A DNA stretch of 33,649 nucleotides, taken from positions 1 through 33,649 of the forward strand of contig DASWWM010000017.1 in NCBI GenBank assembly GCA_036405975.1. Direction: 5' to 3'. The position numbers were made by a program, and so were the translations under genes. Positions 25,186-33,649 of this stretch are shown here, one piece after another. The DNA comes from VEQN01 sp036405975 (lineage in GTDB: Bacteria > Patescibacteriota > Minisyncoccia > Phycocordibacterales > CAIZLB01). How positions within the stretch are numbered: position 1 is the first letter of the stretch; every line of letters begins with the position of its first letter. Under the pieces are notes generated by a model. The model saw nothing but the letters and a program-made list of their open reading frames with translations. It ran no database searches and was not told where the DNA came from.

Positions 25186-25588
25186 ACAATAGTCAATGTA
25201 GGATCGCAAACTGTGTTAGATTCGCGACCATTCTCAAGGTATGAGGTCTTGTTTCTTGTGCAAGTAACAAGCAAAAGTGATTGTGATAATCATATTTCCT
25301 AATAGAATCGATGCATTAGTACACCTCAGCTCAACGCATTACTGCGCTTACACTTAGTGCCTATCAACGTGATCATCTCTCACGGATCTCAAACGATACC
25401 TTATCTTGAAGCTGGCTTCGCTCTTAGATGCTTTCAGAGCTTATCCATTCCCGACTTAGCTACCCTGCGGTGCCACGGGCGTGACAACAGGTACACCAGA
25501 GGTCAGTTCACCCCGGTCCTCTCGTACTAGGGGCAAATCTTCTCAAGTATCAACGCCTGCAGTAGATAGGAGACCAACCTGTCTCACG

Positions 25589-25914
25589 CATGTTTTCATT
25601 CATTACTGAATGCATTGGACTATAGCTTTATCTTTCTTGAATCAAGGTAAGATAATTAACGTTTAGTCTCTACGGGCGCCGAAAATTTCTTTTCGTCTTC
25701 CCTCGGTATTGTCCTCACCTTTCGTGTAGGATTTTACCGATATAAGTTAATTTGATACACATACATTTCTATATGTGACCGCCGTGATATTGTAATTTAA
25801 TACAAATTGTTGTGTCTAACAGTTTTAGTTCTCGCACAATTTAATGTGTAAGAGTTATGTATGCCTCGGGATTCAAACGGGTTCAAATGTTGAGTTGTTA
25901 CACTCCACACCTGA
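25589..25914 (-). other. group I intron in 23S at E. coli-equivalent position 2593
   Basis: The exon ends ...GGGTTCAAACCGT and CGTGAGACAG... rejoin with exactly the length of the uninterrupted bacterial sequence. The last exon base is U and the last intron base is G, as group I requires. Core elements on the minus strand in order: P-like ATATCGGTAAAATC, Q-like GACAATACCGAGGG, R GTAGAGACTAAACG, S AAGCTATAGTCC. It is 326 nt with no endonuclease gene. The site is the same as that of the Chlamydomonas chloroplast LSU intron (peptidyl-transferase loop). Confidence 0.88.
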
Positions 25915-26248
25915 ACGGTTTGAACCCAGCTCGCGTGACTTTTTAATTGGCGAACAGCCAAACCCTTGGGACCTTCTACAGCCCCAGGATAAGTCGAGCC
26001 GACATCGAGGTGCCGAACTCCGCCGTCGATATGGACTCTTAGGCGGAACTAGCCTGTTATCCCCAGAGTAGCTTTTGTCAGATAATCTTTGGCCGCGTCT
26101 AAAGCGGACCGTCGGTTCACTATGTTCTGCTTTCGCATCTGCTTGACACTGACGTCTTACAGTTAAGCCGGCTTTTGCCATTGCACTATCGGCACGGTTT
26201 CCATTCGCGCCTAGCCGACCTTGATAAACTCCTCCGTTACTCTTTAGG

Positions 26249-26576
26249 CATGTGTGTTACTTCACGTCACCGTGAAGATCGGACTATACATTTATCCATT
26301 GCTGGATAGTTGGGTTGTAGTCTCTACGGGTGCGCCGAGATTTTCTTAGCTGCTTGCAGCTTTGAAAATCCAAGTGCAGTCGCGTTAGCGAGCTGCGTTC
26401 TTTTATATGGCACGTCCCTCGGGATTGTCTCGTCTTTCGATGAGAGTTTTTCCGATATAACCAACTTTGCTCACGATGATTGCTCATCATGGTCCCCCTT
26501 TTTGTTTGTTTTGAAAGTATGACGACTTTCTGGAGGCGCCACGGATCAGGATACAAAATTTGATTTTATATCCTGA
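26249..26576 (-). other. group I intron in 23S at E. coli-equivalent position 2262
   Basis: Exons ...GGGGCGCTATCCT and CCTAAAGAGTAACGG... rejoin at the expected length, just after the P-loop that binds P-site tRNA. 5' exon ends in U, intron ends in G. Core elements: P-like ATATCGGAAAAACTC, Q-like GACAATCCCGAGGG, R CCCGTAGAGACTACAAC, S TGTATAGTCC. It begins TCAGG and ends CATG, as does the other intron, and is 328 nt. A 90-codon open frame inside shows no LAGLIDADG, GIY-YIG or HNH pattern. Confidence 0.88.
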
Positions 26577-26889
26577 AGGATAGCGCCCCACCAAAACTGC
26601 CCACCAGATACTGTTCCTACCCGTTTTTGCCGTGTAGGTTAGAATATACATTTTCAAAGAATGGTATTTCACTGACGAGTCCGTACCAGCCAAAACCGAT
26701 ACATCAACCTCTCCCATCTATGCTACGCAGTGAACATATATATTCAATACCAAGTTGCAGTGAAGCTTCTGGGGTCTTTTCGTCTAACTGCAGGTAGGAG
26801 GCATCTTCACCTCCATTGCATTTTCACCGAGCGAGTCTTCGAGACAGTTCCCCAGTCATTATACCATTCGTGCGCGTCTGAACTTACCA

Positions 26890-26940
<51 letters not shown>

Positions 26941-28357
26941 CAGGGCTTACACCACTCAGCCACATATTGCTATGGGACCGTCAGCGTTTGACCTTCTGGC
27001 ATTGGTCAGGCATCACCCCCTATACATCCTCTTACGAGTTCGCAGGGAGCTGTGTTTTTGGTAAACAGTTGCCAGGGAAACTTTTGTTGCAACCCACTTG
27101 CGTGGGCGAGCCTTATTCCGAAGTTACGGCTGCTTTTTTGCCGAGTTCCTTGAAGACCTCTCACTCGTTCGCCTTAGTCTACTCGACTTGATCACCTGTG
27201 TCGGTTTTCGGTACGGTTTTCACGTATATTAAGTTTAGAAGATTTTCTCGGAAGCGTGCTTTATCTAATCGGCAGAAGACGAATCCTCCGCTGTATCACG
27301 ATGCTTGGAATCGGGATTTAACCCAGTCTCCGGATTTACCTAGAGAGCTCCCTTACACAATGAACGCAAATCCTTTTAATGCGCTAGATATACTACACTT
27401 CGTCCCTCCATCACTATACGTGAAAGTTATGGAATATTAACCATATGTCCATCAGGTCCGGCTCTCGCCATCCCCTTAGGCCCGACTAACCCTTCGTCGA
27501 CAATCGTTGCGAAGGAAACCTTAATCTTTCGGCGTCGGGGTTTCTCACCCCGATTGTGGTTACTTGTGCCAACATTCTTACTTCTTGACGCTCCAGCATG
27601 GGTCACCCCTTTGCCTTCATCGCGGACAAGAACACTCTCCTACCGCTTAAACATCACGAATGACATTTAAACCCTCAGTTTCGGTACCATGTTTTAGCCC
27701 CGCTTATCTGCGGCGCAGAGTCTCTAGATGAGTGAGCTGTTACGCTATCTTTCAAGGATTGCTGCTTCTAAGCAAACCTCCTCATTGTCTGTGAAACTCC
27801 ACCACCTTAAGTGCACTTAACATGAATTTAGGGACCTTAAATAGAGATCTGGGCTGTTTCCCTTTTGACCAGTGTAGCTTAGCCCACACGGTCTGACTGC
27901 CACGTTATTAATCTTTAGTATTCGGAGTTTGATAGGACTCGCGAGATTTCTCCCTGTCGAGTCCTTCCAGTGCTCTACCCCTAAAGGGAACACGTGACGC
28001 TAACCCAAAAGCTATTTCGGAGAGAACCAGCTATTACCAGGCTCGATTAGCTTTTCACTTCAACCCACAAGTCATCCGAATGCGTTGAACAACATATCGG
28101 TTCGGCCCTCCATCAGTCTTTCGACAAACTTCAGCCTGCTCATGGGTAGCTCGCTCTGGCTTCGGGTCTGATACATACTACGTACGCGCTATTCACACTC
28201 GGTTTCCCTGTGGCTCCATCCTCTCGGACTTAGCCTGCAACATGTATCAACTCGTTGGCTCATTCTTCAATAGGCACGCCGTGACGGTTATAAATAACCG
28301 CTCCGACTCCTTGTAGGCATATGGTTTCAGGTCTATTTCATCGTCCTTAACGGACTG

Positions 28358-28394
<37 letters not shown>

Positions 28395-28947
28395 ATCACA
28401 ACATATATTTAGCCTTAGCAGTTAGTACTGCTGGATTCCCCCGAGCTATTCATGTCTCGAGGTACTCAAGAATAGCGATAAGAGATATTTTATTTTCACA
28501 TACGGGACTATTACCCTCTTGGGTCGCACTTCCCAGTGCGTTCTGTTAACAAAATATTTTGTAACTCTTTGAGCATAAATGCTCTATCGCCATCTTACAA
28601 CCCCGAGCTACCCAATGGAGTCCAGCGAACTAAATAAATAGTCTGCTGTCCTCCATTGGAAAGCTCGGTTTGGGCTCCTTCCTTTTCGCTCGCCGCTATT
28701 TAGGAAATGATTCTCTTGCGAGATTGTTTTCTGTTCCTCTAGGTACTGGAATGTTTTACTTCCCTAGGTACGCATCTGAATAAATTCAGATTACAGATCA
28801 AGTCTGTAGGGTTTCCCCATTCGGAAATCTCCGGATCAAAGATTGCTTAGCATCTCCCCGAAGCGTATCGCCGCTATGCTGCGTCCTTCATCGCTCTGTT
28901 GTGTCAAGGCATCCACCATACGCCCTTATATTTCCATTAGGAAATAT

Positions 28948-29290
28948 AAAAACCACAATCACTTTTGTTTATCACCTGCCCCGTCACCCCTCTTGAGAAA
29001 GAAGTGACGGGATGCTGGAACCAAGAAAGTTTCGTAACCCAGTTCCAGCTCTGCCTCTGATATGAAAAGACCTCCGTAGGAAGTCAGTTTGTCTTATCAA
29101 CAATCTGGCTTCCAAACGAATCAGGGCAGAATTCAATTTTCAATGTGTATGTTTGCTGAGTGGCTGTGAGGTTCGATTTCCTTGAAAGAAAATCGCTCCC
29201 TTGCGAGAGCGGTCTTTCCCAGTAGCGTCTTATTCAGACGTTACTCAGAGAGACCTTTGTTCACAGCGATTAACATAACTGATAAGGGGT
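28948..29290 (-). other. long structured 23S leader
   Basis: About 340 nt between the 23S promoter and mature 23S, without a gene. On the minus strand it holds a CTGCC..GGCAG enclosed domain (about 29046-29130), a hairpin CTGGAAC/GTTCCAG (about 29012-29048), and CCCGTCAC/GTGACGGG (about 28981-29013), then the 5' half of the 23S processing stem at 28954-28967. No tRNA and no reading frame with support. These may be antitermination or folding elements. Confidence 0.6.
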
Positions 29291-29318
29291 ATTATACGCA
29301 TGCGAAACCCTTTGTCAA
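29291..29318 (-). promoter_or_regulatory. 23S-5S rRNA promoter
   Basis: Minus strand TTGACA (29313-29318), 16 nt (AAGGGTTTCGCATGCG), TATAAT (29291-29296). It differs from the 16S promoter by one base across -35, spacer and -10, and the three bases before the -35 (ATT) also match. Sequences diverge beyond the boxes. Confidence 0.9.
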
Positions 29319-29358
29319 ATATTCCACCGTAGACACCTGAGAGATTCCTGGTATATGC

Positions 29359-29386
29359 AAAACAGCCCCTTTTACAGGGCTGTTTT
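29359..29386 (-). terminator. terminator downstream of the TM-helix channel gene
   Basis: Stem AAAACAGCCC (29359-29368) with GGGCTGTTTT (29377-29386), 8-nt loop. A second small stem AAGGGC/GCCCTT (29419-29438) lies nearer the stop codon. The T run is inside the stem. Confidence 0.7.
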
Positions 29387-29451
29387 GAGGCTTTCTGGGA
29401 CCGGGATCCCAGGATTTGAAGGGCCGAATCGAGCCCTTCCGGACTGAAGCC

Positions 29452-30141
29452 TTAGTCCTTTCGAGAAATGCCGTCTACGGCCTTCTCAAGGAGCCGTGCA
29501 GCCACATCTCGTCCACCTAGGCCAAAGGCCAGTCCGAATGAGAGCGAGAGAGCTACCACGACGCCGATAAACAGGATCTGCACAAGCTCAGCTGCAATGT
29601 TGAGCTGTACGAGTGCCGTAAGGACCGCAAATACGATGATAGCCCACTTGCAGAGTGCTCCAAGGGCCCGAGAGCTCTTGAGATGCGCAGCAGACGAAGC
29701 TCCGATCACCACCTTCTGGGCAACCTCGGCGATGACCACTGAGACAAGAAGGATGAGGATCGCGATGATCACGTTTGGAAGGTATCCGACGATCACGTCT
29801 TCGAGGTAAAGGGTAACCTGATTGAATCCGAAGACCCGAAGCGCGGATAGGAAGAAAATGGCGATTACGAACCACTTGATGAGGCCTCCTACGAATGCGC
29901 CCGAATTGAGTCGGATGTCGCCCTTTCGGAGCACGCCCTCAATTCCAGCCTGCCGGAGGACATTGTCCACCTTGAGCGTATTGAAGAGCTTCTCAATGAG
30001 CTGACCGAGGAATGTGCCCGCGATCCAGCCTACGACGAAGATGATAAGGGCAATGAAGACATACGCGGCCATCTGGATAGCGATAGGTGCGAATCCAGAG
30101 AATGTTGTCGCGAGTGCTTCGCCCCAAGTCTGAATAATCAT
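29452..30141 (-). CDS. mechanosensitive-channel-like conserved TM helix protein
   Basis: 229 residues with four or five membrane helices. Repeated 'conserved TM helix' units of the MscS-related family are visible: LIIFVVGWIAGTFLGQLIEKLF...VDNVLRQAG and VVIAEVAQKVV..., each followed by an amphipathic stretch; the C-terminus has ALSLSFGLAFGLGGRDVAARLLEK cut to the pore-like FGLAFGLGGRDVAARL motif. The soluble beta domain of MscS is missing, so this is a short channel or a membrane scaffold. ATG 30141 is chosen because the helix-forming protein starts there; an upstream in-frame start at 30204 would add a non-family 21-residue extension. An extended -10 is at 30232. Confidence 0.82.
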   Translation of the reverse strand: MIIQTWGEALATTFSGFAPIAIQMAAYVFIALIIFVVGWIAGTFLGQLIEKLFNTLKVDNVLRQAGIEGVLRKGDIRLNSGAFVGGLIKWFVIAIFFLSALRVFGFNQVTLYLEDVIVGYLPNVIIAILILLVSVVIAEVAQKVVIGASSAAHLKSSRALGALCKWAIIVFAVLTALVQLNIAAELVQILFIGVVVALSLSFGLAFGLGGRDVAARLLEKAVDGISRKD

Positions 30142-30231
30142 AAGCAACTTGTGTTGATATTTGTAAATTGAAGAAGAATGCGGACCATGAGCCTGCAGTC
30201 CCAAAGAGGGCGACTACCCTCTTATGAAGAT

Positions 30232-30240
30232 ATTATATCA
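30232..30240 (-). promoter_or_regulatory. extended -10 promoter of the TM-helix gene
   Basis: Minus strand TGATATAAT, with TATAAT at 30232-30237. The 90-nt leader to ATG 30141 contains the hairpin AAGAGGG/CCCTCTT (30205-30222). No -35 is evident. Confidence 0.5.
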
Positions 30241-30241
30241 C

Positions 30242-30817
30242 TTAAAATAGGCCGATGCGGTCGAGAACGACTTCATGGGGATAATCGATGACATCCCGAA
30301 TGAGCCTGTCTCCTACGCCGAGTCTGTACTTGAAATCCTCCGTATCCAGAACTGCGAACCGGATCTCCTTTCCGAGCTCCGCCTCGATATTTGCCATGAC
30401 AGAGTCGGCAGTGCTTTTCTTTGACCCTTCAGCAACGATGAGTATGTCGAGCCGAGCTTCCCACTGTTCTTTAAAAATGCCCGAAAAGACCACGAGCTTG
30501 AGCCTTCCTATCTTTGAAAGCTTCTTGATGATCGGCTGCTTATGGACGAGGCTCGTCTGAAGGAGAAGTCTCTGGAATTCAGAGAGGTATGGAAAATTGT
30601 CATTGAGGTACCAGACGGTCTTTGTGCCATTTCGCGTCGATTTCTTGATGAGCCCTACTTTCCAAAGGAAGCTGAGTTCCCTTCTGGCTCGGGCCGAGTC
30701 GAGCTTTGACCTGTCCATGACATCGTCGGTAAAGAAATAAAGAGTGGAGTTGAAGAGGAACAATCTCATGAGCTTTACCCGGGCAGCTCCCCCGAAGATC
30801 TTTTCTAGTGTATCCAT
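30242..30817 (-). CDS. winged-helix plus nucleotidyltransferase-like protein
   Basis: 191 residues, not confidently assigned. Residues 1-75 look like a winged helix: a helix with ARVKLMRLFLFN, RARRELSFLWKVGLIKK as the recognition-helix region, and TKTVWYLND as the wing. Residues 100-191 (LKLVVFSGIFK..., ARLDILIVAEG, VRFAVLDTEDFKYRLG) resemble the minimal nucleotidyltransferase fold, with DILIV as the strand carrying one metal-binding acidic residue; a full GSxxxG-DxD set is not visible. This combination is typical of small DNA-binding antitoxin or regulator proteins in these genomes. A TATGAT box lies 15 nt before the ATG. Function unknown. Confidence 0.65.
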   Translation of the reverse strand: MDTLEKIFGGAARVKLMRLFLFNSTLYFFTDDVMDRSKLDSARARRELSFLWKVGLIKKSTRNGTKTVWYLNDNFPYLSEFQRLLLQTSLVHKQPIIKKLSKIGRLKLVVFSGIFKEQWEARLDILIVAEGSKKSTADSVMANIEAELGKEIRFAVLDTEDFKYRLGVGDRLIRDVIDYPHEVVLDRIGLF

Positions 30818-30842
30818 AATGACGTCTACTTTATCATAAATT

Positions 30843-30893
30843 CAGGCCCCGTTTCTAGCTCTGTCCGTAGGACAGCATTCAAAACGGGGCCTG
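30843..30893 (-). other. long hairpin between two genes (terminator-like or leader)
   Basis: CAGGCCCCGTTT (30843-30854) pairs perfectly with AAACGGGGCCTG (30882-30893); inside it CTGTCC/GGACAG forms an apical stem. No T run follows on the minus strand (AATTTATG), so it may be a processing site or a weak terminator after the 30899 gene. Confidence 0.6.
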
Positions 30894-30898
30894 GCAAA

Positions 30899-31282
30899 TC
30901 AGTCAATCGCGGTCCTGACCCTGAGAAACAGAATCGGAAAGGACTGGCCATTCTCACGCACAACTTGAGCAGTCAGCTCGACTGGCTGAAATTCAGGAGC
31001 CTGAACCTCGGCCGAGATGATGCCCATAATTGAGACTTGGGGATTTTCAAGAGACATTTCGGTCTCCGCATAATATAAATCCAAAATCTGCACGAGCTGC
31101 TCAGATGTCATTCTCAAAAGAGACTCGGACTGGATGAATACGGTCTCCTCGAGGCACAGCTCAGGAGCAACCATGAGAGAGTCTGGTATCTCCACCGGAA
31201 CCGTTGGCAGAAGGCTTCCGCCCAATGCCCTCAGCAAGAAATCGCGCAAAGTACAATGCAGGGGACTTTCTATGGCATTCAT
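30899..31282 (-). CDS. hypothetical protein
   Basis: 127 residues from ATG 31282 (MNAIESPLHCTLRDFLLRAL). I do not recognise a family. It has an N-terminal amphipathic helix region, then acidic helical segments (SEQLVQILDLYYAETEMSLEN) and a C-terminal beta part (EVQAPEFQPVELTAQVV, SFPILFLRVRTAI). No membrane helix or Cys motif. The frame extends upstream to a TTG at 31372, next to the rplL terminator; ATG 31282 is the likelier start. It lies between the ribosomal-protein operon and the winged-helix gene, with a hairpin 6 bp after its stop. Confidence 0.55.
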   Translation of the reverse strand: MNAIESPLHCTLRDFLLRALGGSLLPTVPVEIPDSLMVAPELCLEETVFIQSESLLRMTSEQLVQILDLYYAETEMSLENPQVSIMGIISAEVQAPEFQPVELTAQVVRENGQSFPILFLRVRTAID

Positions 31283-31369
31283 GACCTTTACTGGTTTTAG
31301 GTTGAACTTATGTTTATCCGTATAAAATGGTACTCCTGCCCTGGGAATCCGCAAGCCCGCATTTCCAAA

Positions 31370-31400
31370 CAAGCAAAAAGCCCCTCTCTCGAGGGACTTC
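31370..31400 (-). terminator. terminator of the rplJ-rplL operon
   Basis: Minus strand AAGTCCCTC, GAGA tetraloop, GAGGGGCTT (one G-U), followed by TTTGCTTG. 30 bp after the rplL stop. Confidence 0.88.
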
Positions 31401-31429
31401 TTGCAATCCGGAATTGGATGAGCTGAGTA

Positions 31430-31828
31430 TTACTTGAGCTCTACCTTTCCTCCAGCCTCTTCGATCTGCTTCTTCAAAGCGTCAGCGTCTTCCTTCTTAG
31501 CTCCTTCCTTGAGCATAGACGGAACAGCGTCTACGAGGTCCTTAGCCTCCTTGAGGCCGAGTCCGAGAGCTTCCTTGACTACCTTGATAATAGCGATCTT
31601 GTTCGCGCCAGCATCTGTAAGCTGAACGTTGAATGAAGACTTCTCTTCAGCAGCGCCTGCAGCTGCAGGTGCCGCAACAGCGACTGCTGCCGCTGAAACG
31701 TCAAACTTCTTCTCGAGGAACTTCACGAGGTCGTGGAGCTCGAGAACAGACATCTTTTCGATAGCGTCGACGATTGTCTTGAACTGTGCAGGAGTTTCGA
31801 TAACTTCCTTTGTTTCGTTTTCTGTCAT
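31430..31828 (-). CDS. rplL: ribosomal protein L7/L12
   Basis: 132 residues. An N-terminal dimerisation domain (MSVLELHDLVKFLEKKFDV), an alanine-rich flexible hinge (AAAVAVAAPAAAGAAEE, about 48-64), then the C-terminal factor-binding domain with KIAIIKVVKEALGLGLKEAKDLVD cut here to KVVKEALGLGLKEAKDLV, and a GGKVELK end. This is the stalk protein that recruits translation GTPases. It follows rplJ by 31 bp in the usual order, and a terminator follows it. No SD before the ATG (AAACTAAAGACAAT). Confidence 0.97.
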   Translation of the reverse strand: MTENETKEVIETPAQFKTIVDAIEKMSVLELHDLVKFLEKKFDVSAAAVAVAAPAAAGAAEEKSSFNVQLTDAGANKIAIIKVVKEALGLGLKEAKDLVDAVPSMLKEGAKKEDADALKKQIEEAGGKVELK

Positions 31829-31859
31829 ATTGTCTTTAGTTTAAATCCTGATAAATGAA

Positions 31860-32348
31860 TTATTGCTTCTTCTCTGCGATGCCATTGAGAGCCATGACGA
31901 TTCCCTGGATCGGTGAGTTGATAACGTTGACGAACTGAGCGTAAAGAGTCTTCTGAGAAGGAATGTTAGCGATGCTTTCCATTTCCGTCTTATTCTTGTA
32001 CTCGCCGTTGAAGACGCCTCCTAGAATAGATACTCGATCAGCGAACTTCTTCTGAAATTCGTAGATCTCTCGTGCAGGAGCGAGAAGGTCCGCGCTGTAT
32101 ACCAGCGCAAGCTCTCCCTCGAGTGAAGGCATTTCGCCTGTCACCGATGCGTCCGCAAGGGCTCGTTTTGTCAAAGTCTTTTTAGCAACAGTGAACTGTA
32201 CATCTTTTGATCGGAGCTCTCGTCGGATAGTCGTAGACTCTGATACAGGGAGCTTGTGAAAATTCACGAACACCACTGACTTTGAATCTGCGAGGATATC
32301 CTTCACTCGGGCTACGATTGCATGTTTCTGATCTTTTGATATTGCCAT
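31860..32348 (-). CDS. rplJ: ribosomal protein L10
   Basis: 162 residues from ATG 32348 (MAISKDQKHAIVARV). L10 anchors the L7/L12 stalk to 23S rRNA. Family features: SVVFVNFHKLPVSESTTIRRELR (about 29-51), VAKKTLTKRAL (about 58-68), and a helical C-terminal tail (TLYAQFVNVINSPIQGIVMALNGI) that binds L7/L12 dimers. An upstream in-frame start at 32372 is less likely. The ATG lacks an SD (ACAATACGTT). The 260-nt leader upstream suits translational autoregulation by L10-L7/L12. Confidence 0.96.
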   Translation of the reverse strand: MAISKDQKHAIVARVKDILADSKSVVFVNFHKLPVSESTTIRRELRSKDVQFTVAKKTLTKRALADASVTGEMPSLEGELALVYSADLLAPAREIYEFQKKFADRVSILGGVFNGEYKNKTEMESIANIPSQKTLYAQFVNVINSPIQGIVMALNGIAEKKQ

Positions 32349-32611
32349 AACGTATTGTTTGGTTTTGCGCAAAAGCGCACATACTGCTGTGTAATCGACC
32401 GAAAGGTTCCTTTTGGAAAAGACAAAAGCTCTGGCCCTTCCCTCTTTTCAGAGTTCAGTACCAAAGCTTCATGAGAGTAGATTGGACCTGCCCCGAGCAG
32501 CCTTTTAGCCGCCTAGTGCCCGTCCGACCTCTGCATAGGGTTTACTGGATTCGAGTCTGGCACCTTTCGGAACCGCCCCGACTTCCAACCTATGGTCTCT
32601 GAAGCCTTTCA
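32349..32611 (-). promoter_or_regulatory. rplJ leader (candidate L10 autoregulatory RNA)
   Basis: From the promoter at 32618-32645 to the rplJ ATG there is a 260-nt untranslated leader with dense pairing: GCGGC/GCTGC around TAAAAG, GTGCGC/GCGCA near the ATG, a GGTTCC-CGAAAGG hairpin and a TTTTCCAAAAGG hairpin. Position and length fit the ribosomal-protein L10 leader found in many bacteria, where L10(L12)4 binds a kink-turn. I cannot match the conserved residues with certainty. Confidence 0.5.
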
Positions 32612-32617
32612 AGGGAA

Positions 32618-32645
32618 AGAATACCTGAAAACGCCCCGAAGTCAA
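32618..32645 (-). promoter_or_regulatory. rplJL promoter
   Basis: Minus strand TTGACT (32640-32645), 16 nt, TATTCT (32618-32623). It abuts the stop of the upstream gene at 32648. Confidence 0.6.
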
Positions 32646-32647
32646 AC

Positions 32648-33649
32648 TCACAAGCTCCCCAGAGCCGACCTCAGGACGATGTAGAACTCTTTGTACAGGT
32701 ATATGGCGTCCGAAAGGGGCATTTCGCCCATATATCGAGCCTTTCGCGCGGCTGACAGCTCTGAGAAGATGCTGGAGAGGCTCTGGAGGTTATTTTTCAA
32801 GTACGCCTCCGCTTTGGCCCTGTCGGCAGCCGAGGCCGCTCCAGGACTTCCCGTAGCAGGCCTCCCGACAAGCTTTCGCTCAAGAGCGGCCGCTTTCCTG
32901 TAGTACCGTGACTTGTAAGGCTCGCTGAGACTGCTTTCAGATATGCGGACCTTGAGGCGCTCGACAGCTTCTTCGAAGGTGATGGCATCGGCAGTCGTTG
33001 TAGCCGTCCCAATAATGCCTTCAGGTACGACTGTCTCATCAGGAAACCCGTCTCCTTCGATATCGACAATAACTGAGGGGACCGAGCCATTGCCCGTCAC
33101 ACTGTCCGGATTCGCATCAGGCAAGCTCGTCGAAATCACGCTGACAATGCTGTCAGGAGTGACGATGATCGGAGGATATGAATAGCCGCCTGATCCGGAT
33201 GAAGAATTCTGATAAGAGACATGCACCTGGATTGCCTGAAGCGATTCTGACTGCGCATCGATCCTGACCGGCTGTATCGGGGACAAAAAATGCTTTTCAT
33301 TTCCAAAATCCAGATACTGCATATTGGGGATGGTATTCCTTATGAAAGAGGAATCCCCGATCCTGACCTCCGTCAGGACGTCACCCATGACCGTACTGGT
33401 TCCCGGAATGCCGTCCTGGCCGATGACGAATCTTTTTCCATTCGATACGTATGCATCGCCGGATACCGTGATCCATTGCAGCGGAGTGCTCGTTGACGCT
33501 TCAGCAACCTCGGCAGGGTCATGTTCCGAAATGAAGCCAATGGCAACGCGCTTGTCCGGATCGTCTTTCAGGATGCTGAGAATCGCGGATAGCACGGGGC
33601 TTGATGAGATCATGTCCGCATGCGAGACCTGCCGCTCATGCACGAGGCT
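32648..33649 (-). CDS. surface-type protein, N-terminus outside the window
   Basis: The frame is open to the window edge, so the 334 visible residues are a C-terminal part; a GTG at 33643 is in frame but there is no reason to call it the start. The first 160 residues are beta-rich (WITVSGDAYVSNGKRFVIGQDG, cut by loops), followed by a Ser/Gly/Tyr linker, then DIEGDGFPDE, a short calcium-binding-like loop (thrombospondin-3/dockerin style), and a C-terminal helical region rich in Arg/Ala/Ser (YRKAAALERKL). It is likely secreted or displayed on the surface. No family recognised. Its stop lies beside the rplJ promoter. Confidence 0.6.
   Translation of the reverse strand, partial: SLVHERQVSHADMISSSPVLSAILSILKDDPDKRVAIGFISEHDPAEVAEASTSTPLQWITVSGDAYVSNGKRFVIGQDGIPGTSTVMGDVLTEVRIGDSSFIRNTIPNMQYLDFGNEKHFLSPIQPVRIDAQSESLQAIQVHVSYQNSSSGSGGYSYPPIIVTPDSIVSVISTSLPDANPDSVTGNGSVPSVIVDIEGDGFPDETVVPEGIIGTATTTADAITFEEAVERLKVRISESSLSEPYKSRYYRKAAALERKLVGRPATGSPGAASAADRAKAEAYLKNNLQSLSSIFSELSAARKARYMGEMPLSDAIYLYKEFYIVLRSALGSL

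Noticed and set aside
26284..26556. 90-codon open frame inside the second 23S intron (possible homing endonuclease)
   Set aside because: No LAGLIDADG, GIY-YIG, HNH or PD-ExK pattern, and the frame overlaps the conserved intron core (Q, R and S elements), so it is a chance frame.

Overview
The window looks like a chromosomal piece of a Candidate Phyla Radiation (Patescibacteria, probably Parcubacteria-like) bacterium. This is inferred from gene content: a 23S rRNA gene split by two small group I introns, rRNA genes dispersed rather than in one 16S-23S-5S operon, a tRNA without encoded CCA, a stand-alone VirD4/TraG-like ATPase with a long disordered tail, a DUF4015 putative glycosidase, several short lineage-type hypothetical proteins, and genes with almost no Shine-Dalgarno (SD) motifs. 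No marker allows a finer placement from sequence reading alone.

Layout: (1) 1-7850 is a surface-glycan locus: GT2, GT4 and GT11 (alpha-1,2-fucosyltransferase type) glycosyltransferases, two FkbM methyltransferases and a DUF268 protein, mostly on the + strand. One GT4 gene carries a striking in-frame tandem palindrome. (2) 7902-15475, all on the - strand: VirD4/TraG-like ATPase, NYN-domain protein (probably frameshifted), DUF4015 protein with a tiny overlapping membrane-protein gene, RadC, 6-phosphogluconolactonase, pyruvate kinase. (3) 15574-17822: tRNA-Ile(GAT) with a duplicated 3' end downstream, and a 16S rRNA gene whose 3' end lacks a recognisable anti-Shine-Dalgarno. (4) 17904-24842: secD-secF, a polyprenyl sugar-phosphate transferase divergent from a GT4, then rodA and a Cys-motif membrane-anchored protein. 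(5) 24850-29318: a palindromic element, 5S, 23S with introns at E. coli-equivalent positions about 2593 and 2262, and a long structured leader. (6) 29452-33649: MscS-type TM-helix protein, winged-helix/nucleotidyltransferase-like protein, hypothetical protein, rplL, rplJ with a 260-nt leader, and a truncated surface-type protein.

The 16S and the 23S-5S units are about 7.4 kb apart, yet each is driven by an almost identical promoter (TTGACA-16 nt-TATAAT with a matching spacer) and each has its own perfect processing stem, so they can still be made together. The glycan genes plus the sugar-phosphate transferase/GT4 pair would build a cell-surface polysaccharide; RodA, SecDF and the membrane-anchored proteins are envelope functions.

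The most interesting signal is a coherent translation-initiation picture: the 16S 3' end reads GGAATCATTCAATTG where GGATCACCTCCTTT is expected, and at least eight genes have a -10 box only 6-10 nt before the ATG, implying leaderless or nearly leaderless mRNAs. The second is the 42-bp double-palindrome tandem inside a glycosyltransferase gene (3035-3117), which adds 14 codons in frame.
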